37,138 nucleotides of DNA from Flavobacterium psychrophilum (lineage in GTDB: Bacteria > Bacteroidota > Bacteroidia > Flavobacteriales > Flavobacteriaceae). The notes under the pieces were generated by a model. It had not been told where the DNA came from. It saw nothing but the letters and a program-made list of their open reading frames with translations, and searched no databases. Where the stretch lies: positions 1 through 37,138 of the forward strand of contig DZAU01000013.1 in assembly GCA_022729635.1 (NCBI GenBank). Direction: 5' to 3'. Below are positions 24,994 to 32,909 of the stretch, piece by piece. Positions within the stretch are counted from its first letter, which is position 1. Every line of letters begins with the position of its first letter. The position numbers and the translations under genes were made by a program.

Positions 24994-25515
24994 TTATTTT
25001 TTGTAACCTATTTTTGTTCTTTCTATTCTATCTTCTTGTTTGTCAATCAGTTCGTCCAAATAGCTAAATACTAATTCGATGTTTTTGTCATGGTTGATTA
25101 GTTTCTTTTTAATCATTTCAACTTCTAAAGTTAAATTGAGATTGTTTATGAGATAATTTCTCATTTTGGTAAACACTCTAATAATATGTATATTAACTTT
25201 AATTGCTTGTTCGCTATTTAGAATACTTGACAACATTGCAACTCCCTGCTAAGTAAATACAAAAGGCAATTTTCTAGTTCCTCCCCAACTTGATGTTCCG
25301 TTTTGGAATATCAAAATTTCAAACTCTTTTTGGGTTAATTGAAACATAAAATCATCGGGAAACCTAAATAGATTTCTTTTTACGGATTTGTTTAAATTCC
25401 CGGTTGTCACACCATACAATTCAGCTAAATCGCTATCAATCATTACTTTTTGATCTCTAATAAGCAAGATTTTGCTCATTATAAATTCTTCTGTAATAAT
25501 TAATTCTTCGCTCAT
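24994..25515 (-). pseudogene. ORF6N-domain gene broken by an in-frame stop
   Basis: Two open segments in the same frame (25515-25252 and 25248-24994) are separated only by one TAG codon at 25251-25249. The first half, VMIDSDLAELYGVTTGNLNK then NLFRFPDDFMFQLTQ, is the ORF6N (KilA-N-related) DNA-binding domain. The second half resumes as QGVAMLSSILNSEQAI and ends with the usual tail LVFSYLDELIDKQEDR. Related proteins read ...FTEQGVAMLSS, so the TAG replaces a Glu codon (GAG), a single substitution. With read-through the protein would have about 173 residues and be complete. The second half could restart at ATG 25236. It sits between nuoH and nuoI on the same strand. Confidence 0.8.
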
Positions 25516-25544
25516 ATATTGAAATTCTATTTTTATTTCTTGAT

Positions 25545-25565
25545 GTGGTCACAGATTGTGACCAC
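25545..25565. promoter_or_regulatory. 21-bp palindrome upstream of the ORF6N gene
   Basis: GTGGTCACA and TGTGACCAC are perfect complements around GAT. The site is 29 bp upstream of the ORF6N start and 42 bp after the nuoH stop. Its position and symmetry suit an operator for the adjacent DNA-binding protein. It could equally be a short hairpin on the nuo transcript; there is no T-run after it. Confidence 0.5.
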
Positions 25566-25607
25566 CTCTATTTTTATTTTGAAATCTTAAGGCACCAATT
25601 CGTCTCT

Positions 25608-26660
25608 TTAGAACCCTAAATAAGCCATTATTTCTACTCTTAAAAGCACAATTCCTGTAATCATTATGTTTACAATTGATAATGGAATTAGAATTTTCCA
25701 ACCCAAATGCATCAATTGATCATACCTAAATCTTGGAATTGTCCAGCGAACCCACATATAAAAGAATATAAAGCCACATAATTTAATGAATAAAGCCAAA
25801 ACTCCTATAATATTAGCAATGTTGACTCCCCAATTTTCAACAGCCCAACTCATTCCCGGATAATTATATCCTCCAAAGAATAAAACTGCCAAAATTGTTG
25901 ATGAAATAAACATATTGGCATATTCGGCAAATAAATAGAAACCCATTTTCATTGAGGAATATTCAGTGTGATAACCTCCAATTAATTCGGTTTCACATTC
26001 CGGTAAGTCAAATGGAGTTCTGTTTGTTTCTGCAAAAGCACAAATCAAAAAAATGATAAAAGACAGGGGTTGATAAAACACATTCCAATTCATTCCGGCT
26101 TGTTGTTCGGATATTTCTTTTAAACTCAAAGTTCCGGTCATCATTAGCAAGGCAATTACAGACAATCCCATGGCTACTTCATAAGAAACCATTTGCGAAG
26201 CAGCTCGGATTGCTCCAATCAATGAAAATTTATTGTTCGAAGCCCAACCACCAATCATAATTCCGTAAACGCCAACGGAAACAACTCCAAAAACATATAA
26301 AAGGGCTACATTAATATCCGTTGCTTGCAGTAAAATATCTCTTCCAAAAAGGTGAAATCTATCGCCCCAAGGAATTACGGCACTGGTCATCAAAGCGGTT
26401 CCCATTGCAATTCCGGGACCAACCAAGAATAAAAATTTATTGGGAGTATTTGGCGAAAACTCTTCTTTGGCAAACAATTTCAATCCATCGGCAAGCGGTT
26501 GAAATAATCCTCCCCAACCTGCACGATTCGGACCAATTCTATCTTGAAGAAAAGCGGCAACTTTTCTTTCTGCCCAAGTAGAATACATTGCCATTACCAT
26601 TGTAAAGGCAAATACCACAAGGATTACAACACTTTTTTCTATAATAAATGTACTATCCAT
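25608..26660 (-). CDS. nuoH: NADH-quinone oxidoreductase subunit H
   Basis: The membrane subunit forming the quinone chamber with NuoB and NuoD. The 350-residue protein has eight or more helices. The family signatures QDRIGPNRAGWGGLFQPLADG and AETNRTPFDLPECETELIGG (with its acidic cluster facing the quinone channel) are intact, as is GWASNNKFSLIGAIRAASQM. The start overlaps the end of nuoG by 8 bp. Downstream, the nuo order is broken by the ORF6N interval. Confidence 0.97.
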   Translation of the reverse strand: MDSTFIIEKSVVILVVFAFTMVMAMYSTWAERKVAAFLQDRIGPNRAGWGGLFQPLADGLKLFAKEEFSPNTPNKFLFLVGPGIAMGTALMTSAVIPWGDRFHLFGRDILLQATDINVALLYVFGVVSVGVYGIMIGGWASNNKFSLIGAIRAASQMVSYEVAMGLSVIALLMMTGTLSLKEISEQQAGMNWNVFYQPLSFIIFLICAFAETNRTPFDLPECETELIGGYHTEYSSMKMGFYLFAEYANMFISSTILAVLFFGGYNYPGMSWAVENWGVNIANIIGVLALFIKLCGFIFFYMWVRWTIPRFRYDQLMHLGWKILIPLSIVNIMITGIVLLRVEIMAYLGF

Positions 26661-27702
26661 TTTTTTTCGAATTTAATGGGTTACCGTCTATTTTTTCGTT
26701 GTAATCAATTTCAGCCATACTTATTTTTTTTCTATCTTCTTCTCTGCCTAAAAGTATATTTTCCTCAGTATTGATTTGAACTTTTTCTAATTTTCCAAAG
26801 TGTTTGTTTTGATTGATAACCGAATCTTTTTCAAACTCTCTTGGCCCTTCAATAATCCAATCTTTCACATCTTTGTGATCAAAACGACAGCTGTTGCAAA
26901 TGAATTCATCTACTTCGTGAAATTCGTCTTTTCTTCCAGTAACTCTTTGAATCTCGTCACCAAACATCCAAACCGTTGTTTTCCCTGAACAAGTTGGGCA
27001 ATCTCTGTGAGCATTATAAGGCTTGTTGAACCAAACTCTCGATTTGAATCTAAAAGTTTTGTCTGTCAAAGCACCAACTGGGCAAACATCAATCATATTT
27101 CCTGAAAACTCGTTGTCAATAGCGTGCGAAACACAAGTCGAAATGTTTGAATGATCACCTCTGTCCATCACTCCGTGAACTCGGTTGTCTGTAATTTGGT
27201 CAGCAACCATCACGCAACGATAGCAAAGAATACAGCGATTCATGTGCAATTGAATATTCGGGCCAATATCTTCTGGTTCAAAAGTTCTTTTTTCTTCTAT
27301 ATAACGACTTTCTGATTTTCCGTGTTCGAAACTTAAATTTTGCAAATCACATTCTCCCGCTTGGTCGCAAACCGGACAATCTAAAGGGTGATTAATCAAC
27401 AAGAATTCCGTCACTGATTTTCTAGCTTCTTGTACCCTTGCCGAAGATTTGCTGTTCACTTCCATTCCGTCCATACAGCCGGTTACACAGGAAGCCATTA
27501 ATTTTGGCATTGGTCTTGGGTCAGCTTCGCTTCCTTTGGCAACTTCAACCAAACAAGCACGGCATTTTCCACCGCTTCCTTTTAGTTTAGAATGGTAGCA
27601 CATGGCTGGCGGAACTACTTCTCCACCAATCATTCTGGCCGCTTGCAGGATAGTTGTACCTGGTTCTACTTCAATTTCTTGACCATCTATGGTTACTTTC
27701 AT
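26653..27702 (-). CDS. nuoG: NADH-quinone oxidoreductase subunit G, short form
   Basis: A 349-residue peripheral-arm iron-sulfur subunit. In order: a [2Fe-2S] domain (CYHSKLKGSGGKCRACLVEV plus a later Cys, about 39-75), the His-Cys3 [4Fe-4S] site HPLDCPVCDQAGECDLQ (about 103-119), a CILCYRC...CPVGA [4Fe-4S] site (about 157-211), and a last Cys pair set, CPTC and CNSC (about 236-273), in the place of the N-terminal Fe-S part of the molybdopterin-oxidoreductase module. The large C-terminal module of E. coli NuoG, which is over 900 residues, is absent. The C-terminus is a charged tail. I recall similarly short NuoG in other Flavobacteriaceae, so this is probably lineage-normal rather than a truncation. 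Confidence 0.9.
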   Translation of the reverse strand: MKVTIDGQEIEVEPGTTILQAARMIGGEVVPPAMCYHSKLKGSGGKCRACLVEVAKGSEADPRPMPKLMASCVTGCMDGMEVNSKSSARVQEARKSVTEFLLINHPLDCPVCDQAGECDLQNLSFEHGKSESRYIEEKRTFEPEDIGPNIQLHMNRCILCYRCVMVADQITDNRVHGVMDRGDHSNISTCVSHAIDNEFSGNMIDVCPVGALTDKTFRFKSRVWFNKPYNAHRDCPTCSGKTTVWMFGDEIQRVTGRKDEFHEVDEFICNSCRFDHKDVKDWIIEGPREFEKDSVINQNKHFGKLEKVQINTEENILLGREEDRKKISMAEIDYNEKIDGNPLNSKKNG

Positions 27703-27746
27703 AATAAGCCCTTTAACTATTTTTGGGTAATTTTAGTGTTTCTAAT

Positions 27747-28088
27747 CTACTCTTTTTCATTTATTATTTCTTCAATTTGAAAATCTAATTCAGGGATGCT
27801 TTCCTTACATATTTTCCAAACCAATGGATAATCTACCCCTGTATAATCGTGAATTAATTTATCTCTTAATCCTGTCATTTCTTTCCAAGGAACTGCTTTA
27901 TATTTTGATCTAAAATCAAAATCGACCCTTTTTGTTGCTTCGCCAATAACTTCTAGCCTTCTGATTATGGCTTTGCGCAAAACTAAATTCTCGCTAAAAA
28001 CATCTTCTGTTATAGCACTTGTATGTTCTATAATAAAAGAAGTTTCTTCTTGTATATGCCGTAAATATTCTATTTCAGATTTTAACAT
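27747..28088 (-). CDS. hepT: HepT-like HEPN-domain toxin (DUF86)
   Basis: A 113-residue all-helical protein with the HEPN ribonuclease motif Rx4HxY intact: GLRDKLIHDYTG (Arg75, His80, Tyr82). RRLEVIGEATKRV is the other DUF86 signature. In characterised MntA/HepT pairs the toxin cleaves RNA and is silenced by AMP additions to the Tyr of this motif. It overlaps the preceding nucleotidyltransferase gene by 14 bp, the standard coupled arrangement. The pair lies between nuoF and nuoG in the same orientation as the operon. Confidence 0.88.
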   Translation of the reverse strand: MLKSEIEYLRHIQEETSFIIEHTSAITEDVFSENLVLRKAIIRRLEVIGEATKRVDFDFRSKYKAVPWKEMTGLRDKLIHDYTGVDYPLVWKICKESIPELDFQIEEIINEKE

Positions 28089-28377
28089 CTTCGACTTCTT
28101 TTAAAATGTATGGTCCAATATATTTGCTTAATCCATTTTTGGTTACCACTTCTACTTTTGTATTGGCGAATAAATCATCCATCAAAAAGCAAAAACCCAT
28201 ATAGTTTTTTAGCGAAATTTTTTCTTTGTTGTAATCTACCAACAAATCGATATCGCTCTTACTGGTTTGTTCATTGCGAACATACGAGCTAAACAACCCA
28301 ATTTCATTCACACCAAAGTTTTTTATGGCATCTTTATTGTCGATTATTGTTTGAAATATGTCTTGTTTACTAATCAT
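28075..28377 (-). CDS. mntA: MntA-like nucleotidyltransferase antitoxin (MNT domain)
   Basis: A 100-residue minimal nucleotidyltransferase. The motif region reads GLFSSYVRNEQTSKSDIDLLVDY, giving Asp42 and Asp44 as metal ligands with a third acid probably Glu76 in KVEVVT. The family motif is GSx10DxD; here the Gly is Ser (Ser30-Ser31), from codon AGC where GGC would be expected, and this could weaken catalysis. MntA antitoxins transfer AMP to HepT. The gene is coupled to hepT by a 14-bp overlap. No separate promoter was recognised. Confidence 0.85.
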   Translation of the reverse strand: MISKQDIFQTIIDNKDAIKNFGVNEIGLFSSYVRNEQTSKSDIDLLVDYNKEKISLKNYMGFCFLMDDLFANTKVEVVTKNGLSKYIGPYILKEVEDVKI

Positions 28378-28407
28378 TTACCAATATTTAACTCCTGCCA
28401 GTGTTAT

Positions 28408-28473
28408 TTATTCTATATAATCTGATGGAGGAATATTTTTATCCTCGCAATATTTTTTAGAAATGCTAATTAA
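28408..28473 (-). pseudogene. Possible C-terminal gene remnant
   Basis: Just past the nuoF stop, another frame reads LISISKKYCEDKNIPPSDYIE and then stop. It has normal protein-like composition but no start codon, and a stop lies upstream at the nuoF end. It may be the tail of a gene lost when the MntA/HepT interval formed. I do not recognise the family, and a chance match to coding-like sequence is possible. Confidence 0.2.
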
Positions 28474-29837
28474 GTAATTACTTTACTCAACAAATGCTTC
28501 ACGCTTTCAAAAGGCTCATCTACAAAATGATCTCTATTTTTTATTTTTTCCGGAAAACGAATATGATATTCAAATTCTTCTCTAAAGTGACGAATCGCTG
28601 CTGCCACTGGCCAAGATGCTGCATCACCCAAAGGACAAATCGTGTTTCCTTCAATCTTACTTTGAATGCTCAAAAGCAAATCGATATCTTCTTCACGACC
28701 GTGACCGTTTTCTATTCTATGCAATACTTTTTCCATCCATCCTGTTCCTTCACGACAAGGCGAACATTGTCCGCAACTTTCGTGATGGTAAAAACGGGAG
28801 AAATTCCAAGTATTTCGTACGATGCAAGAAGTGTCATTGTAAACAATAAATCCTCCTGAACCTAACATTGAACCAGTTGCAAAACCACCGTCGCTCAAAC
28901 TTTCGTAAGTCATCAAACGGTCGTCGCCATTGGCTGTTTTGTAAATTAAATGTGCGGGTAAAACGGGAACTGAACTTCCTCCAGGAATTAAGGCTTTCAA
29001 AGGTCGGTCAGAACTCATTCCTCCCAAATATTCATCAGAATTCATAAATTCATAAACGCTCAATCCCATTTCTATTTCATAAACTCCGGGATTTTTGATA
29101 TGTCCTGAGGCAGAAATTAATTTTGTTCCAGTTGATCTTCCCAATCCTATTTTGGCATAATCCTCACCTGAATTATTGACAATCCAAGGCACTGCCGAAA
29201 TAGTTTCGACATTATTCACCACCGTTGGGTTTGCCCAAAGTCCTGAAACTGCCGGAAATGGTGGCTTGATTCGAGGATTTCCTCTTTTTCCTTCCAAGGA
29301 TTCGATTAATGCAGTTTCTTCTCCACAAATGTAAGCTCCACCACCACACTGAACATATACTTCTAAATCGTATCCTGTTCCTAATATATTTTTTCCTAAC
29401 CAACCCGCAGCTTTTGCTTCGTTGATGGCTCTTTCGAGAATTTTGTAAACCCACATATATTCACCACGAATATAAATATAGGACAGGTTTGCTCCCAAAG
29501 CAAAACTTGAAGTTATCATTCCTTCAATCAATAAGTGAGGAATATGTTCCATCAAATACCTATCTTTGAAAGTTCCTGGTTCTGATTCGTCGGCATTGCA
29601 AATCAAATGTCTTGGTTTTCCTGATTTTTTGTCAATAAAACTCCATTTCATTCCGGCTGGAAATCCCGCTCCACCACGACCACGCAATCCAGAAGTTTTT
29701 ACTTCTTCGACGATTTCGTCTGGCGTTAGGGTTTTTAGAGCTTTTTCCACAGAAGAATAGCCACCGTTTTGGCGATATACCTCATAAGTTTTAATTCCTG
29801 GAATATTTATTTTCTCTAATAATATTTTTTGTGACAT
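28470..29837 (-). CDS. nuoF: NADH-quinone oxidoreductase subunit F (NADH-binding)
   Basis: The entry point of complex I, binding NADH, FMN and cluster N3. The 455-residue form starts MSQKILLEKINIPGIKTYEV at the ATG at 29837, one base after the nuoE stop; a longer frame overlapping nuoE is not credible. Motifs: NADH loop LRGRGGAGFPAGMKW, FMN segment NADESEPGTFKDRYLMEHIP, and ESCGQCSPCREGTGWM with a distal Cys in NTICPLGDAA for the [4Fe-4S] cluster. All are intact. It is followed by the MntA/HepT interval. Confidence 0.97.
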   Translation of the reverse strand: MSQKILLEKINIPGIKTYEVYRQNGGYSSVEKALKTLTPDEIVEEVKTSGLRGRGGAGFPAGMKWSFIDKKSGKPRHLICNADESEPGTFKDRYLMEHIPHLLIEGMITSSFALGANLSYIYIRGEYMWVYKILERAINEAKAAGWLGKNILGTGYDLEVYVQCGGGAYICGEETALIESLEGKRGNPRIKPPFPAVSGLWANPTVVNNVETISAVPWIVNNSGEDYAKIGLGRSTGTKLISASGHIKNPGVYEIEMGLSVYEFMNSDEYLGGMSSDRPLKALIPGGSSVPVLPAHLIYKTANGDDRLMTYESLSDGGFATGSMLGSGGFIVYNDTSCIVRNTWNFSRFYHHESCGQCSPCREGTGWMEKVLHRIENGHGREEDIDLLLSIQSKIEGNTICPLGDAASWPVAAAIRHFREEFEYHIRFPEKIKNRDHFVDEPFESVKHLLSKVIT

Positions 29838-29838
29838 A

Positions 29839-30369
29839 TTATTTATCGTGTAACGTAATTTTATTATCTCTACAATCAGCAATAATCTGATCTACTTTTT
29901 CTTTGGTTAATTTTTCTTTGTAAAAATCACCCAATTGCATCATTGGAGCATAACCACAAGCGCCCAAACATTCCACTCCGGTAATGGTAAACATTCCGTC
30001 AGCAGTGGTTTCGCCCATTTTTATGCCTAATTTTTCGGAAGTATAATCCATTAAATCTTCGGCACCATTCAAACAACAAGGAGAAGTTCTGCAAAATTCG
30101 AACATATACTTCCCAATTGGTTTTTGGTTGAACATCGTGTAGAAAGAAACCACTTCATAGACCTCGATTTGTTTAATATGCAGTATTTCGGCTACTTTAT
30201 TCATTAATTCAAAACTCAACCAGTTGTCGTGTGCATCCTGAACTTCGTGTAAAATGGGCAACAAGGCCGATTTTTGTTTGCCTTCTGGATAATGACTGAT
30301 TAATTCATTGATGCGATTCATCAATGCTTCGGTCATATTTATTTCTTGTTTGTAATGTGTTCTTTCCAT
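29839..30369 (-). CDS. nuoE: NADH-quinone oxidoreductase subunit E
   Basis: A 176-residue thioredoxin-fold subunit carrying the [2Fe-2S] cluster N1a. The four ligands are visible as FCRTSPCCLNGA (CX4C) and ECLGACGYAP (CX3C). The helical N-terminal domain reads INELISHYPEGKQKSALLPI. The start MERTHYKQEINMTEA is chosen because Flavobacterium homologues share it, from memory. A 119-bp gap with GC-rich hairpins separates it from nuoD. Confidence 0.96.
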   Translation of the reverse strand: MERTHYKQEINMTEALMNRINELISHYPEGKQKSALLPILHEVQDAHDNWLSFELMNKVAEILHIKQIEVYEVVSFYTMFNQKPIGKYMFEFCRTSPCCLNGAEDLMDYTSEKLGIKMGETTADGMFTITGVECLGACGYAPMMQLGDFYKEKLTKEKVDQIIADCRDNKITLHDK

Positions 30370-30370
30370 A

Positions 30371-30490
30371 AGCCCCTCCCCGGCCCTCCCCTTCGGGGAG
30401 GAAGCCGAGTTATATATTAATTATTTGAAAATATAAAGTCATTTCTATTTATTCGTTTTTAATTCCCCCTTCGGGGGTTAGGGGGCTTTT
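30371..30490. repeat. Paired GC-rich hairpin repeats between nuoD and nuoE
   Basis: One end has CCTCCCC-TTC-GGGGAGG (30386-30402) inside AAGCCCCTCCCCGGCC...GAAGCCGAG. The other has CCCCC-TTC-GGGGG (30465-30477) followed by TTAGGGGGCTTTT. The ends are rough inverted copies (AAGCCCCTC versus TAGGGGGCTT) around an AT-rich core. This looks like a small palindromic element inserted in the operon and is of a type I recall as very common in Bacteroidetes. Confidence 0.65.
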
Positions 30491-31727
30491 ACGCATCGAG
30501 TTCCCCCGCTATAACATTCAAACTTGACAAAATAACAATCGCATCCGAAAGCATTGCGCCTTTTATCATTTCGGCATAAGCCTGATAATAGATAAAACAA
30601 GGTCTGCGGAAGTGCAGTCTATAAGGTGTTCTGCTTCCGTCGGTTACCAAGTAAAATCCTAATTCTCCGTTTCCGCCTTCGACAGAATGATACACTTCGG
30701 CAACCGGAACGGGGATTTCGCCCATTACAATCTTGAAATGGTAAATCAAACTTTCCATGTCGTGATATACATCTTCTTTTGGAGGCAAATAATAGGCAGG
30801 AACATCGGCGTGAAATTCATTTCCTTCGGGCATTTTTGCCAATGCTTGACGAATGATGCTCAAACTTTCCCAAACTTCGGCATTACGAACACAAAAACGG
30901 TCGTAAGTATCGCCTGATTTTCCAACAGGAACAATGAAATCAAAATCTTCGTAGGAAGAATAAGGATGTGCTACTCGAACGTCATAATCAACTCCGGCGG
31001 CACGTAAATTTGGACCTGTAAATCCGTAAGCCATCGCTTTTTCGGCAGAAATAGGTCCCACGTTTACGGTTCTGTCAATAAAAATTCGGTTTCTTTCGAA
31101 CAGGTTTTCAAATTCTTTCCAGGCAATAGGAAAATCTTTTAAAAATACGTCTAATTTACGGAAAGCTTCTGGTGACCAATCTCTTTCGAAACCGCCCATT
31201 CTTCCCATATTTGTAGTCAAACGAGCACCACAAATTTCTTCGTAGATTTCGTAAATTTTCTCTCTAAATTGAAAAACGTAAAGAAAACCGGTATAAGCTC
31301 CGGTGTCGACACCAAGAATGGAATTGCATATTAAATGGTCAGAAATTCTGGCTAATTCCATCACAATGACTCTTAAATATTGAACTCTTTTTGGAACCTC
31401 AATACCTAATGTTTTTTCTACAGTCATCCACCAACCCATATTATTGATAGGTGATGAGCAGTAGTTCAATCGATCAGTGAGTGGTGTGATTTGGTAAAAA
31501 GGACGATTTTCGGCAATTTTCTCGAAGGCTCTGTGAATGTAACCAAGAGTTGGTTCTGCATCCAGAATTTTTTCGCCGTCCATTAACAAAACGTTTTGGA
31601 AAATTCCGTGAGTTGCCGGATGCGTTGGGCCTAAATTCAGAATCGAAAGCTCGCTTCCGTCTTCGTTGTGATGCGCTGCAATTATTTTAGCATATCGATG
31701 CTCTGGTGGTAATAATAGTTCTGACAT
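30489..31727 (-). CDS. nuoD: NADH-quinone oxidoreductase subunit D
   Basis: The 49-kDa-type subunit that lines the quinone site. The 412-residue protein has NLGPTHPATHGIFQNVLLMDGE, in which the His residues near the quinone are conserved, EPTLGYIHRAFEKIAENR, and MGWWMTVEKTLGIEVPKR. The hydrogenase-like Cys ligands are absent, as expected. NuoC and NuoD are separate genes here, unlike the fused NuoCD of E. coli. It lies 20 bp after nuoC. Confidence 0.97.
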   Translation of the reverse strand: MSELLLPPEHRYAKIIAAHHNEDGSELSILNLGPTHPATHGIFQNVLLMDGEKILDAEPTLGYIHRAFEKIAENRPFYQITPLTDRLNYCSSPINNMGWWMTVEKTLGIEVPKRVQYLRVIVMELARISDHLICNSILGVDTGAYTGFLYVFQFREKIYEIYEEICGARLTTNMGRMGGFERDWSPEAFRKLDVFLKDFPIAWKEFENLFERNRIFIDRTVNVGPISAEKAMAYGFTGPNLRAAGVDYDVRVAHPYSSYEDFDFIVPVGKSGDTYDRFCVRNAEVWESLSIIRQALAKMPEGNEFHADVPAYYLPPKEDVYHDMESLIYHFKIVMGEIPVPVAEVYHSVEGGNGELGFYLVTDGSRTPYRLHFRRPCFIYYQAYAEMIKGAMLSDAIVILSSLNVIAGELDA

Positions 31728-31747
31728 TTATAATGTTGAATTATTTA

Positions 31748-32272
31748 TTATTTATTTATTTGAGGCGTTCTTCCAAAGAAACGGTCATCTTTATCTGTTC
31801 TTCCTCCGTCTTCTAACGGGAATTCTTTTCGCATAGGAAATGAAACCATTTCGTCCATATTCAAAATACGTTTCAGCTGTGGATGACCAATGAAATTGAT
31901 TCCGAAAAAATCATAAGTTTCTCTTTCCATCCAATTGGAACAAAGAAAAATATTGGTTACCGATTTTATTCCTGGGGTTGAGCCGTTCAAAAACACTTTG
32001 ATTTTTATACGTTTGTTTTCATACCAATTATGCAAGTGATACACCACGGCAAATTGTCTTTCGATTACATTGTCAGGATAATGAACGCCACATAAATCTG
32101 TCAGGAAATGAAAACGCAATTCGGGATCATTTTTTAGAAAAAGAATAACAGCGGTAATTTTGTCGGCTGCTACCTCAAACGAAAATATGTCTTTTTCTTG
32201 ATTGAAATGGAAAGTGCTTTCGCCAAATGTTTCCACTAATTTATCTTGAATTTGTGTTGTTTCTAAAGCCAT
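31748..32272 (-). CDS. nuoC: NADH-quinone oxidoreductase subunit C
   Basis: A 174-residue 30-kDa-type subunit with no cofactor that stabilises the NuoD/NuoB core. The signature RETYDFFGINFIGHPQLKRI and the C-terminal FPMRKEFPLEDGGRTDKDDR are present. It begins 4 bp after the nuoB stop. Confidence 0.96.
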   Translation of the reverse strand: MALETTQIQDKLVETFGESTFHFNQEKDIFSFEVAADKITAVILFLKNDPELRFHFLTDLCGVHYPDNVIERQFAVVYHLHNWYENKRIKIKVFLNGSTPGIKSVTNIFLCSNWMERETYDFFGINFIGHPQLKRILNMDEMVSFPMRKEFPLEDGGRTDKDDRFFGRTPQINK

Positions 32273-32276
32273 TTTC

Positions 32277-32825
32277 TTATTTTATATTATAAGACGCTAA
32301 TAATTCTTGATACTCTGGAGAACTTCTTCTTCTTACGGATTCATTTTTTACCAATTCCTGCAATTGCATCACGCCATCAACAATTTGCTCTGGTCTTGGC
32401 GGACAACCTGGAACGTAAACATCAACAGGAATTACTTTGTCTATTCCCTGTAAAACGGAATAAGTGTCAAAAACTCCACCTGATGAGGCGCAAGCTCCAA
32501 CTGCAATTACCCAGCGAGGTTCGGCCATTTGTTCGTAAACTTGGCGTAAAATTGGTCCCATTTTTTTTGAAATGGTTCCCATTACTAACAACATGTCGGC
32601 TTGGCGAGGAGAAAAACTCACACGCTCCATCCCAAATCTTGCCAAATCATAATGCGAAGCCATTGTTGCCATAAATTCGATTCCGCAACAAGAGGTTGCA
32701 AAAGGCAATGGCCACAGCGAATTGGCACGAGCCAAACCTACAACATCACTCAGTTTTGTGGCAAAGAAGCCTTCGCCAGCAATGCCTTGAGGTGGTTCGA
32801 CCATATTTATATTTGAATTGCTCAT
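32277..32825 (-). CDS. nuoB: NADH-quinone oxidoreductase subunit B
   Basis: The 182-residue subunit holding terminal cluster N2, which reduces quinone. All ligands are visible: the adjacent Cys pair in PFATSCCGIEFMA, then VGACASSGGVFD, and VPGCPPRPEQIVDGV. The length is normal, with a short N-terminal extension. An 84-bp AT-rich inverted repeat separates it from nuoA. Confidence 0.97.
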   Translation of the reverse strand: MSNSNINMVEPPQGIAGEGFFATKLSDVVGLARANSLWPLPFATSCCGIEFMATMASHYDLARFGMERVSFSPRQADMLLVMGTISKKMGPILRQVYEQMAEPRWVIAVGACASSGGVFDTYSVLQGIDKVIPVDVYVPGCPPRPEQIVDGVMQLQELVKNESVRRRSSPEYQELLASYNIK

Positions 32826-32832
32826 TTTTATT

Positions 32833-32907
32833 CAATTAAAAATTATGAATTAAAAATTAAAAGTTACGAATTCAGATTTTTAATTCGTAATTTTTAATTT
32901 TTAATTG
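32833..32907. repeat. 75-bp AT-only inverted repeat between nuoA and nuoB
   Basis: It starts CAATTAAAAATTATGAATTA and ends with the inverse TAATTTTTAATTTTTAATTG; the inner parts AAGTTACGAATT and AATTCGTAA also pair. It fills the nuoA-nuoB gap and would fold into a long hairpin in the transcript. Confidence 0.6.
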
Positions 32908-32909
32908 AT

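Noticed and set aside
29838..29882. Longer NuoF start at 29882
   Set aside because: It overlaps nuoE by more than 40 bp and does not resemble NuoF N-termini; MSQKILLEKI is a better start.
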